14,423 nucleotides of DNA, taken from SABY01 sp964612515. Lineage in GTDB: Bacteria; Bacteroidota; Bacteroidia; Bacteroidales; 4484-276. Where the stretch lies: positions 1 through 14,423 of the forward strand of contig CAZTCX010000086.1 of NCBI GenBank assembly GCA_964612515.1, given 5' to 3'. Both the position numbers and the translations under genes were made by a program. A model generated the notes under the pieces. It was not told where the DNA came from, did not search any database, and worked only from the letters and a program-made list of their open reading frames with translations. Shown piece after piece: positions 1 to 6,324 of the stretch; positions within the stretch are counted from its first letter, which is position 1, and each line of letters begins with the position of its first letter.

Positions 1-1188
1 GGCTACCAGGCCATCAGAAACATAAGCCGATGGCCGGGCAACGGAAATACAGACCTCGGCGAGGCGGCGCAACTGGCGCCTTATTACGATTGGGATGGCA
101 ACGGTGCTTACGATCCCATGGCCGGCGATTTCCCGCTTATCAGAGGCGATCAAACGGTGCTCACCATCGTGAATGATGCACGGTATTTACACACCGAAAC
201 CGGTGGCAAAAAGTTGGGTGTCGAAGTACAAACCGCTTATTATGCCTACGACAAGCCGAACGATTCGGCACTAAAATACACCACCTTTGCCGATCAACGC
301 ATCATCAACCGCTCGCAACACGTCTATCACGATGTGTATGCCGCCAACTTTGTGGATTTTGATTTGGGAAAATATGATGATGATTTCCTTTGCAGCGATA
401 CCCTCCTCCATTCGGCTATTGTTTTTAATGGTGAAGCTCAGGATGGAACCGGAGAGCCGGGGGAATACGGTGCGCATCCACCGGCACAATCGTTTACCTG
501 TCTTAACTATCCAATGGATGCATTTATCTATTTATTTAATTATGGTGTCCCGCAGCCCATGACTGATCCCATTTCAGCCTCGGAGTACTATACGTATTTA
601 CAGGCTTTATGGAAAGATTCTACTCCTATTACCTACGGCGGCAATGGCTATGGAGGCGAACAAGCCGTAAAACATATTTTTTCGGGCGACCCTGTGAGTG
701 GCGAGGGATGGACCGAAGCAAACGCCGGCAATGCACCCGGCGACCGGCGGGGGGTAATCGTTTCGGGGCCGCACGATTTTAATCCCGGCGACACACTGCA
801 TCTGGAATATGCGCTGGTGTTTGCACGCGATTATGAAGGCGACAATCTTTCAAGTCTTGCTCTTCTGAAAGACAGAATTAAGGAGGTTCATACTTTTTAT
901 CAAAATGCGCTTGGCATCAAAAAGCCTGCGTCAACAACTAAGATTGTGAATCTGTATCCCAATCCCTGCGCCGACAAACTGTTTATTGATGTTTCACAAT
1001 TTCCGGCTGGCACCACCATCGATTTCGCTGTTTTTGATATTCTTGGAAAACAGCTGATACAAGGAAATCTTCATCCTGAAACGGAAAACATGGTTGATTT
1101 CAGCAACGTCAATCCCGGGATTTATTTTGTTCGTTTCAATGACGGGAAAAACGCCTACAGCCAAAAAGTGATTCGGGGGGAAAAGTAG
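1..1188 (+). CDS. T9SS-exported protein, C-terminal part (5' truncated by window edge)
   Basis: The frame is open from base 1 to a TAG stop at 1186-1188, giving 395 visible residues. The ATG at 118 is internal, because in-frame codons upstream continue the same protein (a segment with DWDGNGAYDP then AGDFPLIRGDQ). The DxDGNGxYDP stretch resembles an acidic calcium-binding-like loop often seen in large Bacteroidota exported proteins; calcium binding is inference. The middle has segments I recall from a conserved uncharacterised exported family: VDFDLGKYDDDF, YGGNGYGG, GDRRGVIVSGPHDFNPGD. The last 80 or so residues are a T9SS type A sorting domain: LYPNPCADKLFIDV, then FDILGKQL, then NPGIYFVRF and a basic end (SQKVIRGEK). 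The protein is therefore probably exported through T9SS and surface-attached or released. The signal peptide lies outside the window. Its own enzymatic or adhesive function is unknown. It converges with the transporter gene, 18 bp from stop to stop. Confidence 0.85.
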   Translation, partial: GYQAIRNISRWPGNGNTDLGEAAQLAPYYDWDGNGAYDPMAGDFPLIRGDQTVLTIVNDARYLHTETGGKKLGVEVQTAYYAYDKPNDSALKYTTFADQRIINRSQHVYHDVYAANFVDFDLGKYDDDFLCSDTLLHSAIVFNGEAQDGTGEPGEYGAHPPAQSFTCLNYPMDAFIYLFNYGVPQPMTDPISASEYYTYLQALWKDSTPITYGGNGYGGEQAVKHIFSGDPVSGEGWTEANAGNAPGDRRGVIVSGPHDFNPGDTLHLEYALVFARDYEGDNLSSLALLKDRIKEVHTFYQNALGIKKPASTTKIVNLYPNPCADKLFIDVSQFPAGTTIDFAVFDILGKQLIQGNLHPETENMVDFSNVNPGIYFVRFNDGKNAYSQKVIRGEK

Positions 1189-1206
1189 CCGTGGCATGAG
1201 CAACAT

Positions 1207-1872
1207 TTAACAATGATCGTCCCCGCACCCACAGGTTAACGTTTTGTGGCTTGCTTTTTCGAGTGCTTCCCTTCCTTCGCGATAAGCAAACCAGGCAATG
1301 GCCAGTGAGCCAGCCACATCGATGTAGCTAATCCCAAACACCTCGTACAAGCCGCTTGCTGCCAGCAAAATAATGCTTAGGTAAAAACAGGTTTTGGTAC
1401 AATTGGCATCGGCAATAATAGCGTCGGAGTTTAGCTTTTTGCCAACCTTCTTTTTGTAAATCATCAAAAACCACATGGTAGCAATGCTGATGGAAGAAAT
1501 GATGATGCCTGCCAGTGTGGAGGTGGGGGTGTTACCTTGTATCACATTAACAACCGATCCCAGAACCAGCCCGGCTGTCAAAAGAAAAAAGCTGAAGCCG
1601 GTAATTCGTAATGCAGTTCTTTCAAATTTATCGCGCGAGGCAGGATCTGTCCCAAATTTTTTCATGCGTATCACCAGGTGCATTATGCCGATGCCCGAGA
1701 TTACCTCCACAAAACTATCTACACCGAAACCCAGCAGTGCAAGCGTTTCATCGCCCAGCCCATAGTAAACCGAAACAAGGCCTTCGGCAAGATTGTACAC
1801 AATGGTAACAATGCTGAGAATAAGTGCGGTATTTGTCAGTTTTCTTTGGTCGTTCATATTATTAAAGTTCAT
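1207..1872 (-). CDS. Compact CDF-like cation transporter with Cys metal-site residues and Cys/His tail
   Basis: A 221-residue inner-membrane protein with about six hydrophobic helices (near residues 13-37, 41-68, 88-111, 118-139, 161-180, 182-197). It matches the transmembrane core of cation diffusion facilitators (CDF), which export divalent metals by proton antiport. Helix 2 carries VDSFVE (D52, E56), lining up with the DxxxD metal ligands of YiiP-type transporters. Helix 5 carries ADANCTKTC, so the usual HxxxD ligands appear as C158 and C162. The CDF cytoplasmic C-terminal domain of about 90 residues is absent; the chain ends after helix 6 with a short tail CGCGDDHC. A thiol-rich site suggests a soft metal, but the substrate is inferred, not shown. 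ATG at 1872 is taken as start; a second ATG five codons in (1857) is equally possible, and neither has a Shine-Dalgarno sequence. It is downstream of, and co-oriented with, the tRNA-Gln gene, but the tRNA terminator separates them. Confidence 0.8.
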   Translation of the reverse strand: MNFNNMNDQRKLTNTALILSIVTIVYNLAEGLVSVYYGLGDETLALLGFGVDSFVEVISGIGIMHLVIRMKKFGTDPASRDKFERTALRITGFSFFLLTAGLVLGSVVNVIQGNTPTSTLAGIIISSISIATMWFLMIYKKKVGKKLNSDAIIADANCTKTCFYLSIILLAASGLYEVFGISYIDVAGSLAIAWFAYREGREALEKASHKTLTCGCGDDHC

Positions 1873-1917
1873 TATGTAACGTCTTCTGATTGATAACCTT
1901 TACAAAGAAACACGTGT

Positions 1918-1956
1918 AAAAAGAAAAAGGCAATTACAAATCACATTGTAACTGCC
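1918..1956 (-). terminator. Rho-independent terminator of tRNA-Gln
   Basis: Read on the minus strand, an 11-bp stem (GGCAGTTACAA with TTGTAATTGCC, one G-T pair) closes a 6-base loop and is followed by TTTTTCTTTTT. It begins 12 bases after the tRNA 3' end. It should end the tRNA transcript before the transporter gene further down the same strand, so that gene probably has its own promoter in the remaining 45 bp. Confidence 0.9.
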
Positions 1957-1968
1957 AAATTCTCTTGT

Positions 1969-2040
1969 TGCCCGACCAGGGATCGAACCTGGACTCTTCT
2001 GATTCAGAGTCAGACGTGTTGCCAATTACACCATCGGGCA
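1969..2040 (-). tRNA. tRNA-Gln (anticodon CUG)
   Basis: The 72-nt minus-strand sequence folds as a full cloverleaf. Acceptor stem TGCCCGA/TCGGGCA is 7 of 7 paired. The D arm is GTGT/ACAC around a loop containing GG. Anticodon stem TCTGA/TCAGA encloses loop CTCTGAA. The variable loop is AGAGT, and T arm CCAGG/CCTGG encloses TTCGATC. The anticodon CTG (plus-strand bases 2005-2007) reads CAG glutamine codons, and the U1-A72 first pair is typical of glutamine tRNAs. The 3' CCA is not encoded (the next bases are ACA), so it must be added by nucleotidyltransferase. A TTG-anticodon glutamine tRNA would be expected elsewhere in the genome. Confidence 0.96.
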
Positions 2041-2056
2041 CTTTTCAATAGTGCGG

Positions 2057-2064
2057 CAAAAATA
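2057..2064 (-). promoter_or_regulatory. Candidate -7 box for tRNA-Gln
   Basis: The minus strand reads TATTTTTG, an exact match to the Bacteroidota -7 consensus TAnnTTTG, ending 16 bases before the mature tRNA 5' end. The expected TTG-type -33 element about 20 bases further upstream is not clear; that stretch is a T-run. The position suits a short 5' leader removed by RNase P. Confidence 0.5.
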
Positions 2065-2184
2065 AATCTTTTTATTGATCGCTAAAAAAAATCTCAGCAG
2101 TGTAATACGAAAGCAAAGCATCAAAACATTTTGCTTCAACGTCTTCATCCCCCGAATGTAAATCCGCTTTTAGCGAAAGCCCTT

Positions 2185-3678
2185 TTATCTAAAAATAATC
2201 TTCTTAGTAATTACATTATCTGCTAAAGTAATTTTCAAAAATGCAATTCCCTGGTAGGCATCTTTTAGACTAACATTAAAACCATCGTTTTCTTTATAAA
2301 AATCAGCGGAAAGCTTACGTCCGGCAGCATCGAAAAGCTGAAGCACGGGAACTGTTGCGTCTGAGGTTCCTGAATTTTGAATTTCAACAAAAAAACTGCG
2401 CGTAGCCGGATTTGGAAATATATGGGTTATAATTGCTGGGCGCAGCGTTACAGGCTCACCGATACCAACAGGCGATAACGAAATTGGAAGATAGGTCACA
2501 AGACCGAGTTGTGGGTCGTCGGGCTGATGAAAAATATGCGACTCCACAGTGTCGATATCTGTGGTTCCCCAATAGTTGTTTTGGGCCATGATGTCGTTGG
2601 GGGTATTGTTATAAAGATCGTAAACCGCGTCTTCGTTACCATTGCCGTAAATATTGTTGTTGCCTGGATTGTAATCAGCGCCTTCCAGTTGGCCAATGTT
2701 GGGTGCAGGCGTACCTTGCAGGCTGATGCCCCACAGATTGCCTGTAATGGTATTTCCGGTAATGATGGCCTGGTTGGTTTCGTTGCCATTTATATTAATG
2801 CCACTTCCGCCCAGCATCGGCAGGTTTTGGGTGTTGTTATCCTTAATTTCGTTGCTGCGCACCAGCACCCCGAGGTTGTTGCCAAATATGGTGATGCCGT
2901 AACGGTTATTAAAAATATCGTTGCCTTCGATGCGCGCGGCCACACTTCCGCCGGCAAGTGTGGTAATAGCGATGCCACCAGCCATAATGTTAGCCGGATT
3001 ACCCTCGATCGTGTTGCCAACGATGCGAATGCTGTCTGCACCGGAGGTCCCCAGGTTTATCTGTGGCGTATTGCCATTGGCGGCAACATTAAATCTTATC
3101 TCACAATCGATGATTTGCGGCGAAGCGCTGCCATTGGCTGCCGACATCACCGCCGGGCCATCGTTATAAGTGAAACTGCAATTATTAATAACAGGGGTGC
3201 ATTGTGAAACATTAATGGTGCCGGTGGTGTATGCCTTATTGAATTCGGTAAAGTCGCAATTGGTGAAAACTACATCTGACGACAGCAACCTTATGCCGCC
3301 CGCCTTTTTAAAATAGGTTCTGTCCAATACCGAGCCATTACTATTGTCAAAACGAAAACCTTTAAAATGATCATTTTGAGCTTTAAAAAACACAATGCCG
3401 CTTTGCGGATTGGCGACCATCGTTCCTTCGACGGTGACGAGCACGTTATCGACCATGTTGATTTCCACCTCAACGAGGATGCTCAAAGTATCCGTTGCCG
3501 AAAGCATTACATCCTGATGAAAAGTGTATTGACCATCAGGATCGAATGTCACCGCGCCTGACGAATAGGCCACCAGGCTGTCGATGGTAAAATGCACGCC
3601 GCTGCCGGGCGTGGCGTATTGCGCGTTAATGATCAATGCCGATAATAGCATTGCAAAAAGAAAGAATAGTTTTTTCAT
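2185..3678 (-). CDS. Secreted right-handed parallel beta-helix protein with T9SS sorting domain
   Basis: A 497-residue protein. Residues 1-20 are a clear Sec signal peptide (Lys-Lys then a long hydrophobic core ending IINAQ). Residues of about 100-375 form irregular repeats of roughly 20-25 residues rich in N, G and I, such as NTIEGN, NDIFNNRYGITIFGN, NEIKDNN, NTITGNLWGISL and NNIYGNGN, ending in QNNYWG. This is the signature of PbH1/NosD-like right-handed beta-helices, which often act on or bind polysaccharides. I see no catalytic residues that would single out a lyase, so carbohydrate binding or a structural role is as likely as catalysis. Residues of about 415-497 are a type A sorting domain (IFPNPATRSFFVEI, then LQLFDAAGRKL, then QGIAFLKITL and ITKKIIFR). 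The product should leave by Sec, then T9SS. It appears monocistronic with a candidate promoter about 43 bp upstream. No convincing terminator follows it. Confidence 0.88.
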   Translation of the reverse strand: MKKLFFLFAMLLSALIINAQYATPGSGVHFTIDSLVAYSSGAVTFDPDGQYTFHQDVMLSATDTLSILVEVEINMVDNVLVTVEGTMVANPQSGIVFFKAQNDHFKGFRFDNSNGSVLDRTYFKKAGGIRLLSSDVVFTNCDFTEFNKAYTTGTINVSQCTPVINNCSFTYNDGPAVMSAANGSASPQIIDCEIRFNVAANGNTPQINLGTSGADSIRIVGNTIEGNPANIMAGGIAITTLAGGSVAARIEGNDIFNNRYGITIFGNNLGVLVRSNEIKDNNTQNLPMLGGSGININGNETNQAIITGNTITGNLWGISLQGTPAPNIGQLEGADYNPGNNNIYGNGNEDAVYDLYNNTPNDIMAQNNYWGTTDIDTVESHIFHQPDDPQLGLVTYLPISLSPVGIGEPVTLRPAIITHIFPNPATRSFFVEIQNSGTSDATVPVLQLFDAAGRKLSADFYKENDGFNVSLKDAYQGIAFLKITLADNVITKKIIFR

Positions 3679-3720
3679 AATTTATAAATTTGAATTGTGA
3701 ATTTTGCAAAGTGCAGATGA

Positions 3721-3728
3721 CAAAAATA
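3721..3728 (-). promoter_or_regulatory. Candidate -7 box for the beta-helix gene
   Basis: The minus strand reads TATTTTTG, an exact TAnnTTTG match, 42 bases before the ATG at 3678. That predicts a 5' leader of about 35-40 nt, AT-rich and without a Shine-Dalgarno sequence. No good TTG at the usual -33 distance is visible. Confidence 0.5.
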
Positions 3729-3773
3729 GGGGAAAAATGCAAGATGCATTTTGCATAATTTGATGGAATGTAG

Positions 3774-3793
3774 AGACGCGATGCATCGCGTCT
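3774..3793. repeat. Palindromic repeat, copy 1
   Basis: AGACGCGATGCATCGCGTCT is a perfect 20-bp palindrome, flanked by GAATGTAG on the left and GTACCAATG on the right. It is copied almost exactly 43 bp downstream. This AGACGCGATNCATCGCGTCT type of palindrome is one I recall as a dispersed intergenic repeat in several bacterial groups; that is memory, not a search. It could form a 10-bp stem or cruciform. It lies between the divergent beta-helix and purF-like genes. Confidence 0.85.
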
Positions 3794-3812
3794 GTACCAA
3801 TGAAAGGAGGAT

Positions 3813-3840
3813 GTATAGACGCGATGCATCGCGTCTATAC
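3813..3840. repeat. Palindromic repeat, copy 2 (28 bp, perfect)
   Basis: The same 20-bp core as copy 1 (here 3817-3836), extended on both sides by GTAT...ATAC, so that 28 bases are perfectly self-complementary. Relative to copy 1, the flanking GTAG/TGTAC has become GTAT/ATAC, changes that keep both arms paired. Paired change in both arms is what a selected hairpin or a transposed REP-like unit would show. The two palindrome centres are 43 bp apart. Confidence 0.87.
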
Positions 3841-3870
3841 CGATGGGATGTACCAATTTATGGAAATAAA

Positions 3871-3891
3871 AACCCATCACGTCTGTACCCG
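3871..3891. repeat. Degenerate half copy of the palindromic repeat
   Basis: CATCACGTCTGTACC at 3875-3889 matches the right half of copy 1 (CATCGCGTCTGTACC) with one mismatch, while the left half is missing. The intervening stretch (GATGGGATGTACCAA) also echoes the spacer after copy 1. It looks like a decayed third unit, implying a local array that is eroding. Confidence 0.6.
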
Positions 3892-3985
3892 TGGGATATT
3901 CCATGTTTTTGAATGTAGAAACACACTGCCCTGATTCATCCCGATTCCCACCCCCGCGATATTTATTAATTTCGCCGTTCGTTGA

Positions 3986-4003
3986 TTTCAAAATATTTTG
4001 AAA
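3986..4003 (+). promoter_or_regulatory. 18-bp perfect palindrome upstream of the purF-like gene (possible operator)
   Basis: TTTCAAAATATTTTGAAA is perfectly self-complementary and ends 20 bases before the ATG at 4024. Such AT-rich dyads are common regulator binding sites, and a purine-biosynthesis gene is a natural target for control. No identified regulator matches it, and AT-rich palindromes also arise by chance. A weak -7-like box, TAATTTCG at 3967-3974, lies just upstream. Confidence 0.4.
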
Positions 4004-4023
4004 AAAGACAGAGAACCAATAGC

Positions 4024-5925
4024 ATGAGCGAACAAATAAAACACGAATGCGGGATAGCGCTGCTGCGACTGCGTAAGCCGCCGGAGCATTATCTGCGCGA
4101 ATACGGCACCAGCCTTTACGGGCTCAACAAGATGCACCTGATGATGCAGAAGCAGCACAACCGCGGGCAAGATGGCGCCGGACTGGCCAACATAAAGCTC
4201 GACATGGAGCCAGGCGTAAAGTACATCAGCCGCCACCGCTCCGGCTCTGCCACGCCCATCATCGACGTCTTCAAGCATGTGTATGCGCCTTTTCAACAGC
4301 TCGAAAAAACACGTCCTGAACTTTTGCGCGATATGGGCTGGCTCAAGCGAAACCTTGAATTTACCGGCGAGCTTTTTCTGGGGCATCTCCGCTACGGAAC
4401 CTTTGGCGGCCACGGTGTCGAAAATCTGCATCCCGTCCAGCGCGAAAACAACTGGATCACCAAAAATCTGGTGCTGGCTGGCAACTTCAACATGACCAAC
4501 GTGGACGAGCTTTTTGCCACTTTGGTAGAAATAGGCCAATATCCCATCCAAACTACCGACACCATTACCATCCTTGAAAAAATAGGCCATTTTCTGGACG
4601 AAGAAAACGAGATTCATTATCAGAAATACAAAAAGCAGGGATTTGTAAAAAAAGAGATTTCTGAAAAGATAGCCGCGGACCTCAACATCCGCGACATCCT
4701 GGTAAAAGCCACCAAATATTGGGATGGCGGCTATGCCATCGCCGGGCTGCTGGGACATGGCGATGCTTTTGTGATGCGCGATCCGGTGGGGATTCGTCCG
4801 GTGTTTTATTACATCGACGACGAAGTGGTGGCCGCCGCTTCGGAGCGCCCCGTGTTGCAAACCACTTTTAACCTGAAAAGCGATCAGGTAAAAGAACTGC
4901 AGCCCGGACATGTGCTTATCGTCAAAAAAAATGGTGCGATCGAAGTGCTTCCTTTTGCGCCGCCACAGCCTGTAAAAGCCTGTTCCTTCGAGCGCATATA
5001 TTTCTCGCGCGGCACCGACAGCGACATCTACCACGAACGTAAGATGCTCGGTAAACTGCTCACCCCTGAAGTGCTCAAAGCCATCAACTACGACATCGAC
5101 AATACGGTGTTTTCGTATATCCCGAACACGGCTACGGTAGCTTTTAAGGGACTGATTGAGGAAGTGAATAAATTTTGCAACGGCATCAAAACAGACCGCA
5201 TCATTGCATTGGGCGCACAATCTACGCCCGAAAAGATCAGCGAAATACTCAGTATGGCGCCACGTGTGGAAGACATTGCCGTAAAGGATGTAAAGCTGCG
5301 CACCTTCATCACCAAAGACAGCAGTCGTGACGACTTGGTGGGACACGTTTACGACGTCACCTATGGCGTGGTGCGCGATGGCATAGATAATCTGCTGGTA
5401 ATCGACGACTCCATCGTGCGCGGCACAACCTTGCGACAAAGCATCATCCGAATACTTGATAGGCTGGGGCCAAAAAAAATCATCATCGCCTCCTCAGCAC
5501 CACAGATTCGCTACCTCGATTGCTACGGCATCGACATGGCCAAACTTGGCGATTTTATAGCTTTCAAAGCTGCCATCAGCCTGCTGCACGATACCAATCA
5601 AAAAAGTATCATCAACGAGGTGTACAAAAAGGCCAAAGCGCAGGAACATCTACCTAAAGAGCAGGTGGTGAATTATGTAAAAATGATATACGAACCCTTT
5701 ACTGCCCGGCAAATCTCGCAGCGCATCGCCCAACTGGTAACGCCCGAGCACACCCGCGCCACCGTGGAAGTAATATATCAATCTATAGAAGATCTGCACG
5801 CTGCTTTGCCCAACCACACCGGCGACTGGTATTTTACGGGCAACTATCCTACACCCGGCGGCAACAAAGTGGTGAACCGCGCCTTTATCAACTACGTCGA
5901 AAACCGGAACGTGAGGGCGTATTAA
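4024..5925 (+). CDS. purF: Amidophosphoribosyltransferase, long Bacteroidota form (PurF-like)
   Basis: A 633-residue cytoplasmic enzyme predicted to make 5-phosphoribosylamine from PRPP and glutamine, the first step of de novo purine synthesis. The N-terminal Ntn glutaminase domain (about 9-300) has the nucleophile-position C9 in HECGIA, NRGQDGAG (46-53), GHLRYGTFG (120-128) and GNFNMTN (153-159). The C-terminal type I phosphoribosyltransferase domain (about 330-560) has the PRPP loop VIDDSIVRGTTL at 459-470. It is longer than canonical PurF (about 470-510 residues), with insertions and a C-terminal extension ending in TGNYPTPGGNKVVNRAF. The canonical HNG of the glutaminase site reads GNF here, so the oxyanion-hole glycine is replaced. 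ATG at 4024 is preferred over an in-frame TTG at 3982, because it places the catalytic Cys eight residues from the start. A paralogue with a modified role is possible. It stands alone, divergent from the beta-helix gene. Confidence 0.85.
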   Translation: MSEQIKHECGIALLRLRKPPEHYLREYGTSLYGLNKMHLMMQKQHNRGQDGAGLANIKLDMEPGVKYISRHRSGSATPIIDVFKHVYAPFQQLEKTRPELLRDMGWLKRNLEFTGELFLGHLRYGTFGGHGVENLHPVQRENNWITKNLVLAGNFNMTNVDELFATLVEIGQYPIQTTDTITILEKIGHFLDEENEIHYQKYKKQGFVKKEISEKIAADLNIRDILVKATKYWDGGYAIAGLLGHGDAFVMRDPVGIRPVFYYIDDEVVAAASERPVLQTTFNLKSDQVKELQPGHVLIVKKNGAIEVLPFAPPQPVKACSFERIYFSRGTDSDIYHERKMLGKLLTPEVLKAINYDIDNTVFSYIPNTATVAFKGLIEEVNKFCNGIKTDRIIALGAQSTPEKISEILSMAPRVEDIAVKDVKLRTFITKDSSRDDLVGHVYDVTYGVVRDGIDNLLVIDDSIVRGTTLRQSIIRILDRLGPKKIIIASSAPQIRYLDCYGIDMAKLGDFIAFKAAISLLHDTNQKSIINEVYKKAKAQEHLPKEQVVNYVKMIYEPFTARQISQRIAQLVTPEHTRATVEVIYQSIEDLHAALPNHTGDWYFTGNYPTPGGNKVVNRAFINYVENRNVRAY

Positions 5926-5945
5926 ATACAGCAATTCAGTGATTG

Positions 5946-6199
5946 TCCACGAATTTCCGCAAATTAGGCGAATTTCCGCGAATTTTTAAAACCGAAAAAA
6001 GGAAAGAAGTGTAAAAAGAATAAATATTTGATCTCACCATCACCGCGACTATCTACCGGCAGCCAACCGACTGACATAGAAACGCCAAAAAATGCGAAAG
6101 CCAATTTCGTTAGAAAACAGCCCTACCGCCGCGCAAAAGCGCTCCCCTCTCCAATTGGAGGGGGCCGGGGGTGAGGCTTAATTCGCGTGAATTCGTGGA
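5946..6199. repeat. Dispersed repeat element, copy 1 (about 254 bp, inverted ends)
   Basis: The element is bounded by perfect 10-bp inverted ends, TCCACGAATT (5946-5955) and AATTCGTGGA (6190-6199). Three blocks recur in the same order in the element at 8830-9082. Block A is 5946-5987, two 19-bp tandem units, 35 of 42 identical ungapped. Block B is 6041-6088, with 6 mismatches and one gap over 48 positions. Block C is 6176-6197, 20 of 22 identical. Between B and C lies a different C/G-rich repeat, described separately. It holds no open frame I would call a gene. It fills most of the 399-bp gap between the purF-like gene and the adhesin-like gene. Confidence 0.75.
6142..6176. repeat. C/G-rich palindromic dispersed repeat inserted in element copy 1
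   Basis: CTCCCCTCTCCAATTGGAGG continues into GGGCCGGGGGTGAG; its core CTCCAATTGGAG is a perfect 12-bp palindrome. The sharp C-then-G skew and the GGGGGTGAGG tail are like a short intergenic repeat I recall in many Bacteroidota genomes (memory, not a search). It is absent from the element copy at 8830-9082, so it probably inserted there or is a modular part. Confidence 0.55.
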
Positions 6200-6212
6200 T
6201 GGTTTTCTTATT

Positions 6213-6250
6213 AACAAAAAAACTCCCGTCGGCAATTGCTTACGGGAGTT
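6213..6250 (-). terminator. Intrinsic terminator of the adhesin-like gene
   Basis: A 9-bp perfect stem, AACTCCCGT/ACGGGAGTT, encloses a 12-base loop containing the palindrome GCAATTGC. On the minus strand the stem runs into a T-tract (the complement of 6216-6222). It lies about 75 bp beyond the stop of the 784-residue gene. On the plus strand the tail is only CTTCTT, so it may act weakly for the purF-like transcript as well. Confidence 0.85.
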
Positions 6251-6324
6251 CTTCTTACAAAGTCAGCTATTAAAAGCAGCTCAATTGTTTTAGTTTCCTA
6301 AAACCAATATCAGCTCATCGGCCA

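Noticed and set aside
2160..2184. Hairpin CGCTTTTAGCGAAAGC after the beta-helix stop as a terminator
   Set aside because: The stem is only about 4-5 bp and no T-tract follows on the minus strand.
2509..3207. Plus-strand 232-codon frame opposite the beta-helix gene
   Set aside because: Antisense shadow of a repetitive Asn/Gly/Ile-rich gene; no signal sequence or domain.
3774..3889. Possible mini CRISPR array (two and a half repeats at 43-bp spacing)
   Set aside because: The units are full palindromes, the intervals are only about 20 bp and partly similar to each other, there are no more units and no cas genes are present.
3626..3991. Minus-strand 121-codon frame across the palindromic repeats
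   Set aside because: It runs through the repeats and into the start of the beta-helix gene in another frame. The peptide has no family features and its composition follows the repeat units.
3982..4023. TTG as an upstream start of the purF-like gene
   Set aside because: It would add 14 residues before a canonical MSEQ...HECG start and would place the 18-bp palindrome inside the coding region; ATG at 4024 fits the family start.
3900..4023. Purine riboswitch upstream of the purF-like gene
   Set aside because: No three-way-junction core or conserved loop sequences are visible, and the leader is too short and AT-rich.
3988..5439. Long open frame (483 codons) on the minus strand opposite the purF-like gene
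   Set aside because: It is fully antisense to a clear enzyme gene; its His/Val/Phe-rich composition is the mirror of the coding strand, and it has no recognisable domain.
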